Positions 41,385 through 50,640 of a stretch of DNA of 64,000 nt are shown here, in pieces. Each line of letters opens with the position of its first letter. Position 1 is the first letter of the stretch. The notes beneath the pieces were generated by a model. It worked only from the letters and a program-made list of their open reading frames with translations. It did not search any database and was not told the DNA's origin. Made by a program: the position numbers and the translations under genes. This DNA comes from Lentzea pudingi (lineage in GTDB: Bacteria > Actinomycetota > Actinomycetes > Mycobacteriales > Pseudonocardiaceae), in NCBI RefSeq assembly GCF_014646255.1, contig NZ_BMNC01000024.1:1-64000 (forward strand), in the 5' to 3' direction.

Positions 41385-43367
41385 TCACACCTCTTCCCTG
41401 AGGACGACGACGTCCCCGGCGCGCACGGTGAGGCGTCCGGAGACCTGCTCGCCGGACAACACGTCGACACCGGACGCTTCGATCTCCGCGTCGGCGCCGG
41501 TGTGGTTGACGGCGAAGAGGAACGATACGTCGCCCCTGCGCCGCACGAGCTCAATCGGCGAAGGCGACACCACGACGCCCGCACTGGAAAGCGCGTTTTC
41601 CACCGTTCGGCCGAGACCACCCTCGTCGAGATCACACGCCACGTACCACGCGACACCGTTGCCGAACGCGTTGCGCGTCACCGCCGCCACGCCTGGCAAC
41701 GGCCCGTCGACGTAGGAGACAACGGTGTCAGCGGTGCGCGTGTGCAGGTGCTCCGTCCACAACGAGGCGGTCGAACCGTCGCTCAACGAGACCGTCTCGT
41801 TCTCCCGCAGCGGGTGGAACTCCTCGGACCACACGCCCAGCAGGTCGCGGAACGCTCCGGGGTACCCGCCGAGCCTGACGCGCGTGTGCTGGTCGGCCAC
41901 ACCGGACAGGTACGAGACGACGACATGACCGCCGCCCGCCACGTAGTCCGCGAGGACGGCGGCGTGCGCGTCGGACACCGCGTAGAACGCCGGCACGACC
42001 ACCAGCGAGTACGCCGAGAGGTTCGTGCCCGGCGCCACGAAGTCGACCGTGACACCGGCGTTCCACAGCGCCTTGTAGTACCCGAGGACGTGCTGCCAGT
42101 AGTCGAAGTCGTTCGTCGGGTGGGCGTCCTGGCGCAGTGCCCAGCCGGACTGGAAGTCGAACAGGACCGCGACGGAGGCGTCCACAGTGGAACCGATGAC
42201 CTCACCGAGCTTCGCGTACTCGGCACCGACCTCGCAGACCTCGCGGTACACCTTGGTGTCCGTGCCGGCGTGCGGGACCATCGCCGAGTGGTAGCGCTCG
42301 CTGCCGCCGCGCGACTGCCGCCACTGGAAGAACAACGTGCCGTCCGCGCCGCGGGCGATGTTCTGGAACGAGTTCCGCCGCTGCTCGCCCGGCAGCTTGG
42401 CGATGTTGCGCCGCTGCCAGTTCACCGCGGACGTCGAGGCCTCCATGAGCAGCCACGGCTTGCCGCCGGCGAGACCGCGCACGAGGTCGGCGGACATGGC
42501 GAGCTCGATGTGCTTGTCCGGTGACTGACCCTCGGTGTAGTGGTCGTTCGAGACGAAGTCGACCTCTCGGGCCCACTTCCAGTAGTCCAGGTCGCCGAAC
42601 GTCCAGTTGACCATGAAGTTCGTGGTGATCGGCACGTCCGGCGTGATCATGCGCAGCACGTCCCGCTCGGCCTTGTACAGCTCCAGGATCGCGTCGTCGG
42701 AGAACCTGTCGTAGTCCAGCACGTGCGCCGGGTTCTGGAACGTCGGCGTCACGCGCGGGGGCAGGACCTGCGCGAGGTCGGTGTAGCCCTGGCTCCAGAA
42801 CGCCGTCGACCACGCGTCGTTGAGCTGGTCGAGCGTGTAGCGGGCGGCCAGCCACTCGCGGAACGAGGCCGCGCACGTGTCGCAGTAACAGCGCTTTACG
42901 TGGCACGCGTACTCGTTGCCGACGTGCCACGCGGCCAAGGCCGGGTGGTCGCGGTAGTGCGAGGCCATCTCGGCGGCGAGCGCCGTCGCCCGGTCGCGGT
43001 AGATGGGCGACGACGGGCAGTACGCCTGCCGCGAGCCGTGGGAGAGCCTCACGCCGTCCGCGCGGACGGGCAGCATCTCGGGGTACTCGGTCGTCAGCCA
43101 CGGCGGGGGCGCGGCGGTCGCGGTCGCGAGGTCGACGCGGATGCCGCCGGCGTGCAGCAGGTCCATCACGCGGTCGAGCCAGTCGAACCGGTACTCGCCC
43201 TTGCTGACCTCGATCTTCGCCCAGCTGAAGATGCCCAGGCTGACCATGGTGACGCCGGCGCGCCGCATGAGCTCGACGTCCTCGGCCCAGACGTGCTCGG
43301 GCCACTGCTCGGGGTTGTAGTCGGCTCCCCAGCCGAGCCCTGGCAGGTCCGTTGGCCATGTCGTCAC
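41385..43367 (-). CDS. GH42 beta-galactosidase
   Basis: This 660-aa cytoplasmic enzyme hydrolyses terminal beta-galactosides. The TIM barrel starts LGWGADYNPEQWPEHVWAED. The acid/base Glu is in WHVGNEYACH and the nucleophile Glu in LLMEASTSAVNW. A cysteine cluster (CHVKRCYCDTC) fits the zinc site of GH42 enzymes. Domain II (trimerisation) and a C-terminal beta domain follow. GTG 43367 is used; an upstream TTG adds eight codons without a ribosome-binding site. There is no signal peptide, so the substrate must be imported by the divergent transporter. Confidence 0.94.
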   Translation of the reverse strand: MTTWPTDLPGLGWGADYNPEQWPEHVWAEDVELMRRAGVTMVSLGIFSWAKIEVSKGEYRFDWLDRVMDLLHAGGIRVDLATATAAPPPWLTTEYPEMLPVRADGVRLSHGSRQAYCPSSPIYRDRATALAAEMASHYRDHPALAAWHVGNEYACHVKRCYCDTCAASFREWLAARYTLDQLNDAWSTAFWSQGYTDLAQVLPPRVTPTFQNPAHVLDYDRFSDDAILELYKAERDVLRMITPDVPITTNFMVNWTFGDLDYWKWAREVDFVSNDHYTEGQSPDKHIELAMSADLVRGLAGGKPWLLMEASTSAVNWQRRNIAKLPGEQRRNSFQNIARGADGTLFFQWRQSRGGSERYHSAMVPHAGTDTKVYREVCEVGAEYAKLGEVIGSTVDASVAVLFDFQSGWALRQDAHPTNDFDYWQHVLGYYKALWNAGVTVDFVAPGTNLSAYSLVVVPAFYAVSDAHAAVLADYVAGGGHVVVSYLSGVADQHTRVRLGGYPGAFRDLLGVWSEEFHPLRENETVSLSDGSTASLWTEHLHTRTADTVVSYVDGPLPGVAAVTRNAFGNGVAWYVACDLDEGGLGRTVENALSSAGVVVSPSPIELVRRRGDVSFLFAVNHTGADAEIEASGVDVLSGEQVSGRLTVRAGDVVVLREEV

Positions 43368-43399
43368 GAGCGCAAGCGTGGCCGACAACAACCCCCAAC

Positions 43400-43420
43400 G
43401 TCAACACAAGCAAACACAAC
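43400..43420 (-). promoter_or_regulatory. Candidate DeoR operator (10-bp direct repeat)
   Basis: On the minus strand TTGTGTTTGC is followed directly by TTGTGTTGAC, so TTGTGTT recurs with an exact 10-bp period, one helical turn. DeoR-family repressors often bind such in-phase T-rich direct repeats. It lies 33 bp upstream of the galactosidase start. Confidence 0.5.
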
Positions 43421-43514
43421 TCTGCGTTCAGGTCTGTTCGGCGGTTGACCGGGAAAGTACCGGGAACTGGCCGGACACCGGCTGTGCTGCGGTTTAACAG
43501 CTCCGTAACGGGAC

Positions 43515-43545
43515 TTGACAGGATGTGTGCCTGGGACCACATTAT
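43515..43545 (+). promoter_or_regulatory. Sigma70-type promoter of the sugar importer, with operator in spacer
   Basis: TTGACA (43515-43520) and CATTAT (43540-43545) lie 19 bp apart. The spacer holds a 20-bp inverted repeat, ATGTG-N10-CACAT (43523-43542), so a bound regulator would mask the promoter. The importer start is 62 nt downstream. Confidence 0.6.
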
Positions 43546-43606
43546 GCGCAACTTTGTTGGAGTCCTGTTCGGTTCACCTGAGCGAGCGTCACCTGTAGGA
43601 GCGATG

Positions 43607-44914
43607 ATGGTTCTGCACACGCCTGGTTCCACTCCGTTACCGCACCTCGGTCGGCGCGCGATGCTGCGGATCATGCTGGCCGGTGCGGGCGTCGCCGCGA
43701 CCGGTGGTCTCGCGGCGTGCGGCGGCGGTTCGAGCACGGGCGGCGACTCGAAGGTCGTCACCTTCGGCAACAACCTGTCCGACCAGGTGCCGAAGGACGC
43801 GATCACGGCCGCGATCAAGGCGTTCGAGGGTCAGTCCGGCGGCCTGTCGGTCACCATCAACACCAAGCAGCACGAGCAGTACCAGGAACAGATCAACAAC
43901 TACCTGCAGGGCAAGCCGGACGACGTGCTCGCGTGGTTCTCCGGCTACCGCATGCGGTTCTTCGCGGACCAGGGTCTCACCGGCGACCTGACGGACCTCT
44001 GGGGCAAGGTCGGCGGCAACTACTCCGACGCGCTCAAGCAGGCGTCGACGGCCTCGGACGGCAAGCAGTACTTCGTGCCGTTCACCCAGTACGCGTGGGG
44101 CATGTTCTACCGCAAGAGCCTGTGGCAGGAGCGCGGCTACGCGGTCCCGAAGACGCTCGACGAGCTCGTCGCCCTCTCGACGAAGATGCAGTCCGACGGT
44201 CTGATCCCGATCGCCTTCGCACAGAAGCAGGGCTGGCCGGCCATGGGCACGTTCGACCAGTTGAACTTCCGCATCAACGGCTACCAGTTCCACGTGGACC
44301 TGCTGGCGGGCAAGGAAGACTGGCAGGACAAGCGCGTCAAGGACGTGTTCGACACCTGGAAGCGGCTGCTGCCGTTCCACCAGGAGAACGCGCTCGGCCG
44401 CGAGTGGCAGGAAGCCGCGCAGTCGTTGCAGCAGAAGAAGTCCGGCATGTACCTGCTCGGCGCGTTCGTCGGCCAGCAGTTCCCGGACGCGGACAAGGCG
44501 GACCTGGACTTCTTCCCGTTCCCCGAGATCAACCCCGCGCACGGCACCGACACGGTCGAGGCGCCGATCGACGGGTACATGATGGCGAAGAAGCCGTCCA
44601 ACTCGGACGGTGGACTCAAGCTCCTCGAGTACCTGGCCTCCGCCGAGCCGCAGCTCGCCTACCTGAAGGCCGACCCGACCGCGGTCGCGACCAACCAGAA
44701 GGCGGACCAGTCGAGCTACAGCCCGCTGCAGAAGAAGGTGGCGGACACCATCAAGACCGCCAAGCACATCACGCAGTTCCTCGACCGCGACACGGACCCA
44801 GGTTTCGCGAGCGAGGCCGCCACCAACGGCTTCATCGCGTTCATCAAGGACCCGAACAGCGTCGACTCCGTGCTCAAGGGCATGGCTGACCAGGCGAAGA
44901 ACATCTTCAAGTGA
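43607..44914 (+). CDS. Sugar ABC transporter substrate-binding lipoprotein
   Basis: This 435-aa extracytoplasmic binding protein starts with a Tat-like signal (GRRAMLRIMLAGAGV) and lipobox LAAC, so it should be lipid-anchored. The rest is a family 1 solute-binding protein: KVVTFGNNLSDQVPKDAITA, QYQEQINNYLQGKPDDVLAW and VPFTQYAWGMFYRKSLW. ATG 43607 has AGGAG 5 nt upstream; ATG 43604 is the alternative. Two permease genes follow with GTGA overlaps, but no ATPase gene is near, so it probably uses a shared MsiK-type ATPase. A beta-galactoside substrate is inferred from the divergent galactosidase. Confidence 0.92.
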   Translation: MVLHTPGSTPLPHLGRRAMLRIMLAGAGVAATGGLAACGGGSSTGGDSKVVTFGNNLSDQVPKDAITAAIKAFEGQSGGLSVTINTKQHEQYQEQINNYLQGKPDDVLAWFSGYRMRFFADQGLTGDLTDLWGKVGGNYSDALKQASTASDGKQYFVPFTQYAWGMFYRKSLWQERGYAVPKTLDELVALSTKMQSDGLIPIAFAQKQGWPAMGTFDQLNFRINGYQFHVDLLAGKEDWQDKRVKDVFDTWKRLLPFHQENALGREWQEAAQSLQQKKSGMYLLGAFVGQQFPDADKADLDFFPFPEINPAHGTDTVEAPIDGYMMAKKPSNSDGGLKLLEYLASAEPQLAYLKADPTAVATNQKADQSSYSPLQKKVADTIKTAKHITQFLDRDTDPGFASEAATNGFIAFIKDPNSVDSVLKGMADQAKNIFK

Positions 44915-45864
44915 CCGCGGTGCAGGAGAAGCCGAAGGCGGCGGCCCCCAGCGGGCCGCCGCCTCGTCGGCGTGGAAAGCGTGCCACGGCCCTCGCCGGC
45001 ACGGACAAGCTCGTGCTGGCGCTCATGCTCGGCATCCCCACGTTCGTGCACCTGCTGTTCGTGTGGATCCCGACGCTGGGCTCGGTCGCGTTGTCGTTCA
45101 GCAGGTGGAACGGCATCGGCGGCTTCGAGGACATCGAGTGGATCGGTGTCGGGAACTACGTCGAGATCTTCACCGAGTACCCGCGGTTCTGGCCGGCGGT
45201 GCAGCACAACCTGATCTGGCTGGCCTTCCTGCTCGTCGTGCCGACGGCGGCGGGCCTGCTGCTCGCCGTGCTGCTGGACCGCGAGCTCAAGTTCAGCCGG
45301 GTCTACCAGAGCGCGCTGTACATGCCGATGGTGCTGTCGCTCGCCCTGGTCGGGTTCATCTGGCAGCTGATCTACACGCCGGACGGCGGGCTGCTGAACT
45401 CGGTGCTGGGCCTCGACGAACCGGTCGACTGGATCGGCGACTCGGACATCAACCTCTACGCGGTGCTCGTCGCGGCGGCGTGGCGGCACACCGGGTACAT
45501 CATGCTGCTGTACTTGGCGGGCCTGAAGTCCGTCGACCCCGCGTTGAAGGAAGCCGCGTCACTGGACGGCGCCTCCGCCTCGCAGACGTTCTTCCGCGTG
45601 ACCTTCCCGGTGATGAAGCCGGTGAACATCGTCGTCGCCGTGGTGACGGTGATCGAGGCGCTGCGCGCGTTCGACATCGTGTACGTCATCAACAAGGGGC
45701 GCAACGGTCTGGAGCTGCTGTCGGTGCTGGTGACCGACAACATCATCGGTGAGGCCTCGCGGATCGGCCGGGGTTCCGCGGTCGCGGTGATCCTGCTGAC
45801 GATCTCGCTCGGCGTCATCATCCCGTACCTGTACCAGGTGTTCAGCAAGGAGAACCGGACGTGA
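44911..45864 (+). CDS. Sugar ABC transporter permease, MalF-like
   Basis: This 317-aa inner-membrane protein has six helices after a basic cytoplasmic N-terminus. The EAA loop reads DPALKEAASLDGASASQTFF. GTG 44911 overlaps the binding-protein stop by 4 nt and its own stop overlaps the next permease by 4 nt, so the three genes form a coupled operon. It pairs with the second permease to form the channel for an oligosaccharide. Confidence 0.93.
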   Translation: MTAVQEKPKAAAPSGPPPRRRGKRATALAGTDKLVLALMLGIPTFVHLLFVWIPTLGSVALSFSRWNGIGGFEDIEWIGVGNYVEIFTEYPRFWPAVQHNLIWLAFLLVVPTAAGLLLAVLLDRELKFSRVYQSALYMPMVLSLALVGFIWQLIYTPDGGLLNSVLGLDEPVDWIGDSDINLYAVLVAAAWRHTGYIMLLYLAGLKSVDPALKEAASLDGASASQTFFRVTFPVMKPVNIVVAVVTVIEALRAFDIVYVINKGRNGLELLSVLVTDNIIGEASRIGRGSAVAVILLTISLGVIIPYLYQVFSKENRT

Positions 45865-46763
45865 CGGCCACGCTGGAACGGCCTACGGCGCCGGTGAAGA
45901 AGAGCAGGCCGGTCACCCCGGCACGGATCGCGCTGCACGTCTTCCTGGTCCTCACGTGCCTGATGACGCTGACGCCTCTGCTGTGGGCGGTCTACGCGTC
46001 GCTGCGGACCTACGACGACACGTCGGTCAACGGCTACTTCTCCATCGCGAAGGCGCTGACGTTCGAGAACTTCGCGAAGGCGTGGGAGATCGGCGACCTG
46101 CCGCACTTCTACTGGAACACCTTCCTGATCACCGTGCCCGCCCTGATCATCACGCTGGTCCTCAGCTCGATGGTGGCGTTCGCGGTGTCGCGGTTCAGCT
46201 TCAAGTTCAACATCGCGCTGCTGATGCTGTTCACCGCGGGCAACCTGTTGCCGCAGCAGGTGATCGTTACGCCGCTGTGGAGGCTGTACCGGCTGATCGA
46301 GCTGCCGGCGTGGATGTCGGAGAGCGAGTCGCTGATCGACTCGCCGCTCGGCGTGATCCTGATCCACATCGCGTTCCAGATGGGCTTCTGCACGTTCGTG
46401 CTGTCGAACTACATGAAGACCATCCCGTACGAGCTGACCGAGGCCGCCCGGGTCGACGGCGCCTCGGTGTTCCGGCAGTACTGGCAGCTGACCCTGCCGC
46501 TGTGCCGGCCGGTGCTGGCCGCGCTCGCCACGCTGGAGTTCACCTGGATCTACAACGACTTCCTGTGGGCGTTGGTGCTCATCCAGGACGGCGACAAGAT
46601 GCCGGTGACCTCGGCCCTGCAGAACCTGAGGGGCACGTTCTTCACCGACAACAACCTGATCGCAGCGGGCTCTCTCCTGGTCGCGCTGCCCACCCTGGTC
46701 GTGTTCTTCGTGTTGCAGCGGCAGTTCGTGGGCGGACTGACGCTGGGGTCGACGAAGGGCTGA
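45861..46763 (+). CDS. Sugar ABC transporter permease, MalG-like
   Basis: This 300-aa permease has six helices and the EAA loop PYELTEAARVDGASVFRQYW. It is the second channel half of the importer. GTG 45861 overlaps the previous stop by 4 nt. A strong palindromic terminator follows 10 nt after its stop, ending the operon. As is common in actinobacteria, no ATP-binding subunit is encoded in the cluster. Confidence 0.93.
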   Translation: MTATLERPTAPVKKSRPVTPARIALHVFLVLTCLMTLTPLLWAVYASLRTYDDTSVNGYFSIAKALTFENFAKAWEIGDLPHFYWNTFLITVPALIITLVLSSMVAFAVSRFSFKFNIALLMLFTAGNLLPQQVIVTPLWRLYRLIELPAWMSESESLIDSPLGVILIHIAFQMGFCTFVLSNYMKTIPYELTEAARVDGASVFRQYWQLTLPLCRPVLAALATLEFTWIYNDFLWALVLIQDGDKMPVTSALQNLRGTFFTDNNLIAAGSLLVALPTLVVFFVLQRQFVGGLTLGSTKG

Positions 46764-46773
46764 GGACCACAGC

Positions 46774-46811
46774 GAGAAGGGGCGGCGACCACGTGGTCGC
46801 CGCCCCTTCTC
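46774..46811. terminator. Bidirectional palindromic terminator
   Basis: A perfect 38-bp palindrome, GAGAAGGGGCGGCGACCA / TGGTCGCCGCCCCTTCTC around CG, lies between the end of the sugar permease gene and the end of lepB. It can end transcripts from both convergent operons. Confidence 0.88.
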
Positions 46812-46821
46812 GTCTGAAGTG

Positions 46822-47685
46822 CTAGTTCCCGCCGGTCTGCGGGTTGAAGTCCGAGATCGAACCCCAGCGCCCCACGGGGATCACGATCACGCGGGCCTTG
46901 CCCACCACGTTGTCGACCGGGATCGCGCCGTCGGCCGGCGTCGGGTCGCCGTGCTTGCGCGAGTCCGACGAGTTGTTGCGGTTGTCGCCCATCACCCACA
47001 GCTTGCCCGCGGGGACGGTGACCTTCTCGAACGAGTCCTGCTGGCGCGGGCCGCCGCCGAAGTTCAGGTACGGCTCGTCGAGGGGCTTGCCGTCGACCAT
47101 CACGCGGCCCTGGTCGTCGCAGCACTCGACGGTCTGGCCACCGACGGCGATGACGCGCTTGATGAAGTCCGTGCCGCTGGGCTCGGAGAGGTTCACCATC
47201 GAACCCAGGTCCTGCAGGGTGCCGACCACGAAGTTCGGGGGCTCCTTGCCGCCGGTCCAGTTCGGCGGGCCGCGGAAGACGATGACGTCGCCAGGGCGCG
47301 GGTCGTTGAACAGGTACGTGATCTTCTCGACCAGCACCTTGTCGTTCACGCAGCCCGTGCAGCCGTGCAGCGTCGTCTCCATCGAGGCCGACGGGATGAC
47401 GAACACGCGCGCGACGAACGTCTGGATGACGACGGTCAGCAGCAGCGCGACGCTGAAGATGACCAGCAGTTCCTTCCAGAACGGCTGCTTCTTCTTCGCC
47501 TTCTTCTTGGAGAACTTCGGCGTACCGTCCTCGTCGTAGGAGGAGCGGCCCTCGTACGACGACGAAGAGGACGAAGACCGCGAACCGGACGTCGAGAAGC
47601 GCGTCGTGGGTTCTGCGGGGCCGTCGCCCGAGGAAGGGGTCGTCTCCCAGGTCGACGAGGAATCGTCGTTCACGCGATGACTCAC
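46822..47685 (-). CDS. lepB: Signal peptidase I
   Basis: LepB removes signal peptides from exported proteins at the outer face of the membrane. The 287-aa protein has a Ser-rich disordered cytoplasmic tail (about 1-60), one membrane helix (LLVIFSVALLLTVVIQTFV) and the catalytic domain. Ser is in IPSASMETTL and the general-base Lys in DFIKRVIAVGG. The C-terminal box E reads VMGDNRNNSSDSR. GTG 47685 is used; GTG 47673 is close by. It lies 10 bp after mprB on the same strand, so it may be read from the stress-regulated mprAB promoter; that is inferred. Confidence 0.94.
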   Translation of the reverse strand: MSHRVNDDSSSTWETTPSSGDGPAEPTTRFSTSGSRSSSSSSSYEGRSSYDEDGTPKFSKKKAKKKQPFWKELLVIFSVALLLTVVIQTFVARVFVIPSASMETTLHGCTGCVNDKVLVEKITYLFNDPRPGDVIVFRGPPNWTGGKEPPNFVVGTLQDLGSMVNLSEPSGTDFIKRVIAVGGQTVECCDDQGRVMVDGKPLDEPYLNFGGGPRQQDSFEKVTVPAGKLWVMGDNRNNSSDSRKHGDPTPADGAIPVDNVVGKARVIVIPVGRWGSISDFNPQTGGN

Positions 47686-47695
47686 ACGGCCTACC

Positions 47696-49084
47696 TTACG
47701 GACGTCCGGGTAGGCGCAACGTGAACAGGGCTCCACCCTCGGGGGCTCTGCCCGCCGTGGCCGTGCCGCCGTGCCGCTGCGCCACCTGCTTGACGATGGC
47801 GAGTCCCAGACCGGAACCCGGCAGGGTCCGCGCCTCGGACGAACGGTAGAACCGCTCGAAAACGTGAGGTAGATCGGCGTCCGCGATGCCGGGACCCGCG
47901 TCGGCCACCTCGACCACGGCGCTGCCGTCGCCCATCTGACGGAGGTTCAGCCGCACCGACGAGCCCGAGGGACTGAACTTCACCGCGTTGTCGAGGAGGT
48001 TCAGCACCGCGCGCTCCAGGGCGCTCGAATCACCCAGAAGTGTCCACGGTTGCAGCTGCACGTCGAACGTCACGGCGTTCGAGGCGCGGCGGCGGGCGCG
48101 GTCCAGCGACCGTTCCACCACCTCGTTGAGGTCGACCGGCTCGTGGATGACCTGCGGCGCGTCCTCGCGGGCCAGTTCGACCAGGTCACCGATGAGCGTG
48201 GTCAGCTCGTCGATCTGAGCGCGCACGTCGGCCTGGATCTCCGTCTTGTCCTCTTGCGACAACGTCGGGGCGTCCGGGCGTTCCGAGGCGAGGAGCAGCT
48301 CCAGGTTCGTGCGCATGGACGTCAACGGCGTGCGCAGCTCGTGACCCGCGTCGGCGACCAGGCGGCGTTGTCGTTCCTGCGACTCGGCGACGGCGCCGAG
48401 CATCGCGTTGAAGCTGTGCGTCAGCCGTGCCAGCTCGTCGTCGCCCGCGACCGGGATCGGGGTCAGGTCGCCGGTGTTCGCGACCCGTTCGGTGGCCTCG
48501 GTGAGTCTCTGCACGGGCCGCAGACTCGTGCGGGCCACAGCCGTGCCCGCGATGGCCGCGAGCAGCACGCCGGCGCCGCCGATCAGCAGCAACACCACGC
48601 TGAGCTTCGCGAGCGTCGTCCGCTGCGGCACCATCGACTGGGCGATGATGATCGCCTGGTTCGGCTGGTACGGGACCGCGATGACCCTGGTCTCGGTCTT
48701 GTGGTCGGTCCAGATGAACTCGGGGCGGTCGCCGTCCGCGACGTCCCAGGCCTCCTGGACGCTCGGCGGCGGGGTGGAGTCCTTCGGGTAGATGATCTTC
48801 CCGGAGTCGGCCAGCAGCACGCCCATCTTCACGTCACCCGCCGCGAGGAACGCCGCCGGGTAGTTGGCGACCTCGTCCGGCGTGGTGACCTTCGTGCCGT
48901 TCGCGACGGTGGCGGCCCGCTGGCGCAGGCCGTCGTCGAGGGCGTCGTAGGTGCTCTTGCGCACCACCATGTACGCGCCGAGGGACACCAGCGCGACGGC
49001 TCCGGCGACGCAGAAAGCAGCGAGCCAGGTGACCCGAGCCCGCAGCGACGCCCTTTGCAGGCGTCCCTGGGGTTCGACGATCAC
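47696..49084 (-). CDS. mprB: Sensor histidine kinase MprB
   Basis: This 462-aa kinase has two membrane helices (about 18-40 and 165-190) around an extracytoplasmic sensor of about 120 residues. A HAMP domain (RLTEATERVANTGDLTPIPV), HisKA with ADAGHELRTPLTSMRTNLEL and an HATPase with LLDNAVKFSPSG and GSGLGLAIVKQVAQRHGG follow. Start GTG 49084 overlaps the mprA stop by 4 nt (GTGA). In mycobacteria MprB senses envelope stress and works with PepD. Here the pair is separated from pepD by the galactose cluster. Confidence 0.92.
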   Translation of the reverse strand: MIVEPQGRLQRASLRARVTWLAAFCVAGAVALVSLGAYMVVRKSTYDALDDGLRQRAATVANGTKVTTPDEVANYPAAFLAAGDVKMGVLLADSGKIIYPKDSTPPPSVQEAWDVADGDRPEFIWTDHKTETRVIAVPYQPNQAIIIAQSMVPQRTTLAKLSVVLLLIGGAGVLLAAIAGTAVARTSLRPVQRLTEATERVANTGDLTPIPVAGDDELARLTHSFNAMLGAVAESQERQRRLVADAGHELRTPLTSMRTNLELLLASERPDAPTLSQEDKTEIQADVRAQIDELTTLIGDLVELAREDAPQVIHEPVDLNEVVERSLDRARRRASNAVTFDVQLQPWTLLGDSSALERAVLNLLDNAVKFSPSGSSVRLNLRQMGDGSAVVEVADAGPGIADADLPHVFERFYRSSEARTLPGSGLGLAIVKQVAQRHGGTATAGRAPEGGALFTLRLPGRP

Positions 49085-49776
49085 GGAGGGGTCTCCCGCA
49101 GGACGTAGCCCACCCCGCGCACCGTGTGGATCAGCCTCGGCTCGCCCTCCAGCTCCGTCTTGCGGCGCAGGTACCCCACGTAGACCTCGAGAGCGTTGCC
49201 CGAGGTCGGGAAGTCGTATCCCCACACGTCCTCCAGGATGCGGCTGCGGGTGAGCACCTGGCGCGGGTGCGCCAGCAGGAGCTCGAGCAGCGCGAACTCG
49301 GTGCGGGTGAGGCTGATCGGACGCTCGCCGCGGCGGACGTCGCGGGTCGACGGGTCCAGTTCCAGGTCGGAGAACTTCAACGCGGCGGCGGACTTCTGGG
49401 CCGCGTCGTCGTCGTGGGCGGCCCGGCGCAGCAGCGCGCGCAGGCGGGCCAGCAACTCCTCCAGCGCGAACGGCTTGGGCAGGTAGTCGTCGGCACCGGC
49501 GTCGAGACCGGACACCCGGTCGCTCACGGCGTCACGCGCGGTGAGCACGAGGATCGGCAGGTCGTCACCGGTGCTGCGCAGCCTGCGGCACACCTCGAGG
49601 CCGTCGAGGCGGGGCATCATCACGTCGAGCACCATCGCGTCCGGCCTGGCGGCGGTCACCGACTCCAGGGCCTGCACGCCGTCTCCGGCGGTCTCGACCT
49701 GGTAGCCGTTGAACTGGAGCGAGCGGCGGAGTGACTCCCTGACCGCCCGGTCGTCGTCGACAACGAGGATGCGCAT
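49081..49776 (-). CDS. mprA: Response regulator MprA
   Basis: This 231-aa OmpR-family regulator has a receiver domain with LVVDDDRAVRESLRRSL, the phospho-acceptor Asp in MVLDVMMPRLDGLEV and Lys in YLPKPFALEELLAR. The DNA-binding domain ends in RLIHTVRGVGYVLRETPP. These stretches match M. tuberculosis MprA very closely, so orthology is confident. MprA controls envelope-stress genes, including sigE and pepD in mycobacteria. Start ATG 49776 begins the three-gene unit mprA-mprB-lepB. Confidence 0.94.
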   Translation of the reverse strand: MRILVVDDDRAVRESLRRSLQFNGYQVETAGDGVQALESVTAARPDAMVLDVMMPRLDGLEVCRRLRSTGDDLPILVLTARDAVSDRVSGLDAGADDYLPKPFALEELLARLRALLRRAAHDDDAAQKSAAALKFSDLELDPSTRDVRRGERPISLTRTEFALLELLLAHPRQVLTRSRILEDVWGYDFPTSGNALEVYVGYLRRKTELEGEPRLIHTVRGVGYVLRETPP

Positions 49777-49845
49777 GAGGGCAGTCTTGCCGAGGGATCT
49801 GAGAGCCGCCTGAGAAGGGCCCTAACTGCGGGTGTGAGTTCGGCG

Positions 49846-50457
49846 TTAGCCTTCCAGGCCCCGCGCGACGGGTGCGTTCCACTTCCGCCAGAGCGCGATC
49901 AGCCTGATCGTGATGATTATTGACGCACCGGTCAGCGCGACCAGGCCTTTCGGAAATCCGGCCCACTCGCCCACCGCCACGACCACCGCTCCGCAGAGCG
50001 CTGCCACGGCGTAGATCTCTCTCCTCAGGACCAGAGGAATCTCACGGAGCAGAAGATCGCGGATCGCGCCACCGCCGATGCCCGTCGTCATACCGATCAG
50101 GCACGCAGCGTAAGGAGTCGCTCCGAGTGACAGCGCCGTGGACGTGCCGGACGTGACGAACAGGCCGAGCCCCACCGCGTCCAGCAGCAGGACGCTGCGG
50201 CGGAGCTTGGCGACCTGAGGGTGGAACCAGAACACGATCAGGCCCGCGCCACCGGCGACCAGCAGGTACGGCCAGTTCCGCAGGCTCGTCGGCGGGTGCA
50301 CGCCGAGCAGCACGTCGCGGACGATGCCACCGCCCAGCGCCGTGGTGAGGGCCAGGATGATCACACCGAACACGTCGAGGCGGGCGCGGACCGCGGCCAC
50401 CGCCCCGGAGGCGGCGAAGACCGCGATACCGATCAGCTCCAGGACGATGAGCAGCAC
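49846..50457 (-). CDS. TRIC-family cation channel (UPF0126-type membrane protein)
   Basis: This 203-aa membrane protein has two internal repeats of three helices plus one, each with a glycine-rich turn: LALTTALGGGIVRDVLLGVHP in the first and GMTTGIGGGAIRDLLLREIP in the second. GGG-x-x-R-D is the family hallmark. Bacterial TRIC homologues form trimeric K+ channels. Start ATG 50457 and the C-terminal RKWNAPV tail fit the family length. It is not clearly linked to its neighbours. Confidence 0.9.
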   Translation of the reverse strand: MLLIVLELIGIAVFAASGAVAAVRARLDVFGVIILALTTALGGGIVRDVLLGVHPPTSLRNWPYLLVAGGAGLIVFWFHPQVAKLRRSVLLLDAVGLGLFVTSGTSTALSLGATPYAACLIGMTTGIGGGAIRDLLLREIPLVLRREIYAVAALCGAVVVAVGEWAGFPKGLVALTGASIIITIRLIALWRKWNAPVARGLEG

Positions 50458-50640
50458 GAGCGGGAAGAGTAGTGCCGTGACCGCCGACGTCCGCCCCGTA
50501 TTCCGACGTTCAGACGGGTGTGTCGCGGTGCCGGCCCCGCGCCCTCATGTCGGCACATGGGGGTGCGGGGCCGGTGCCGCGAGACGCCCTGCTGAGCGCC
50601 GGAAGACGCGGTGGAGGTCGGCGGTCACGGCACTACCGGT

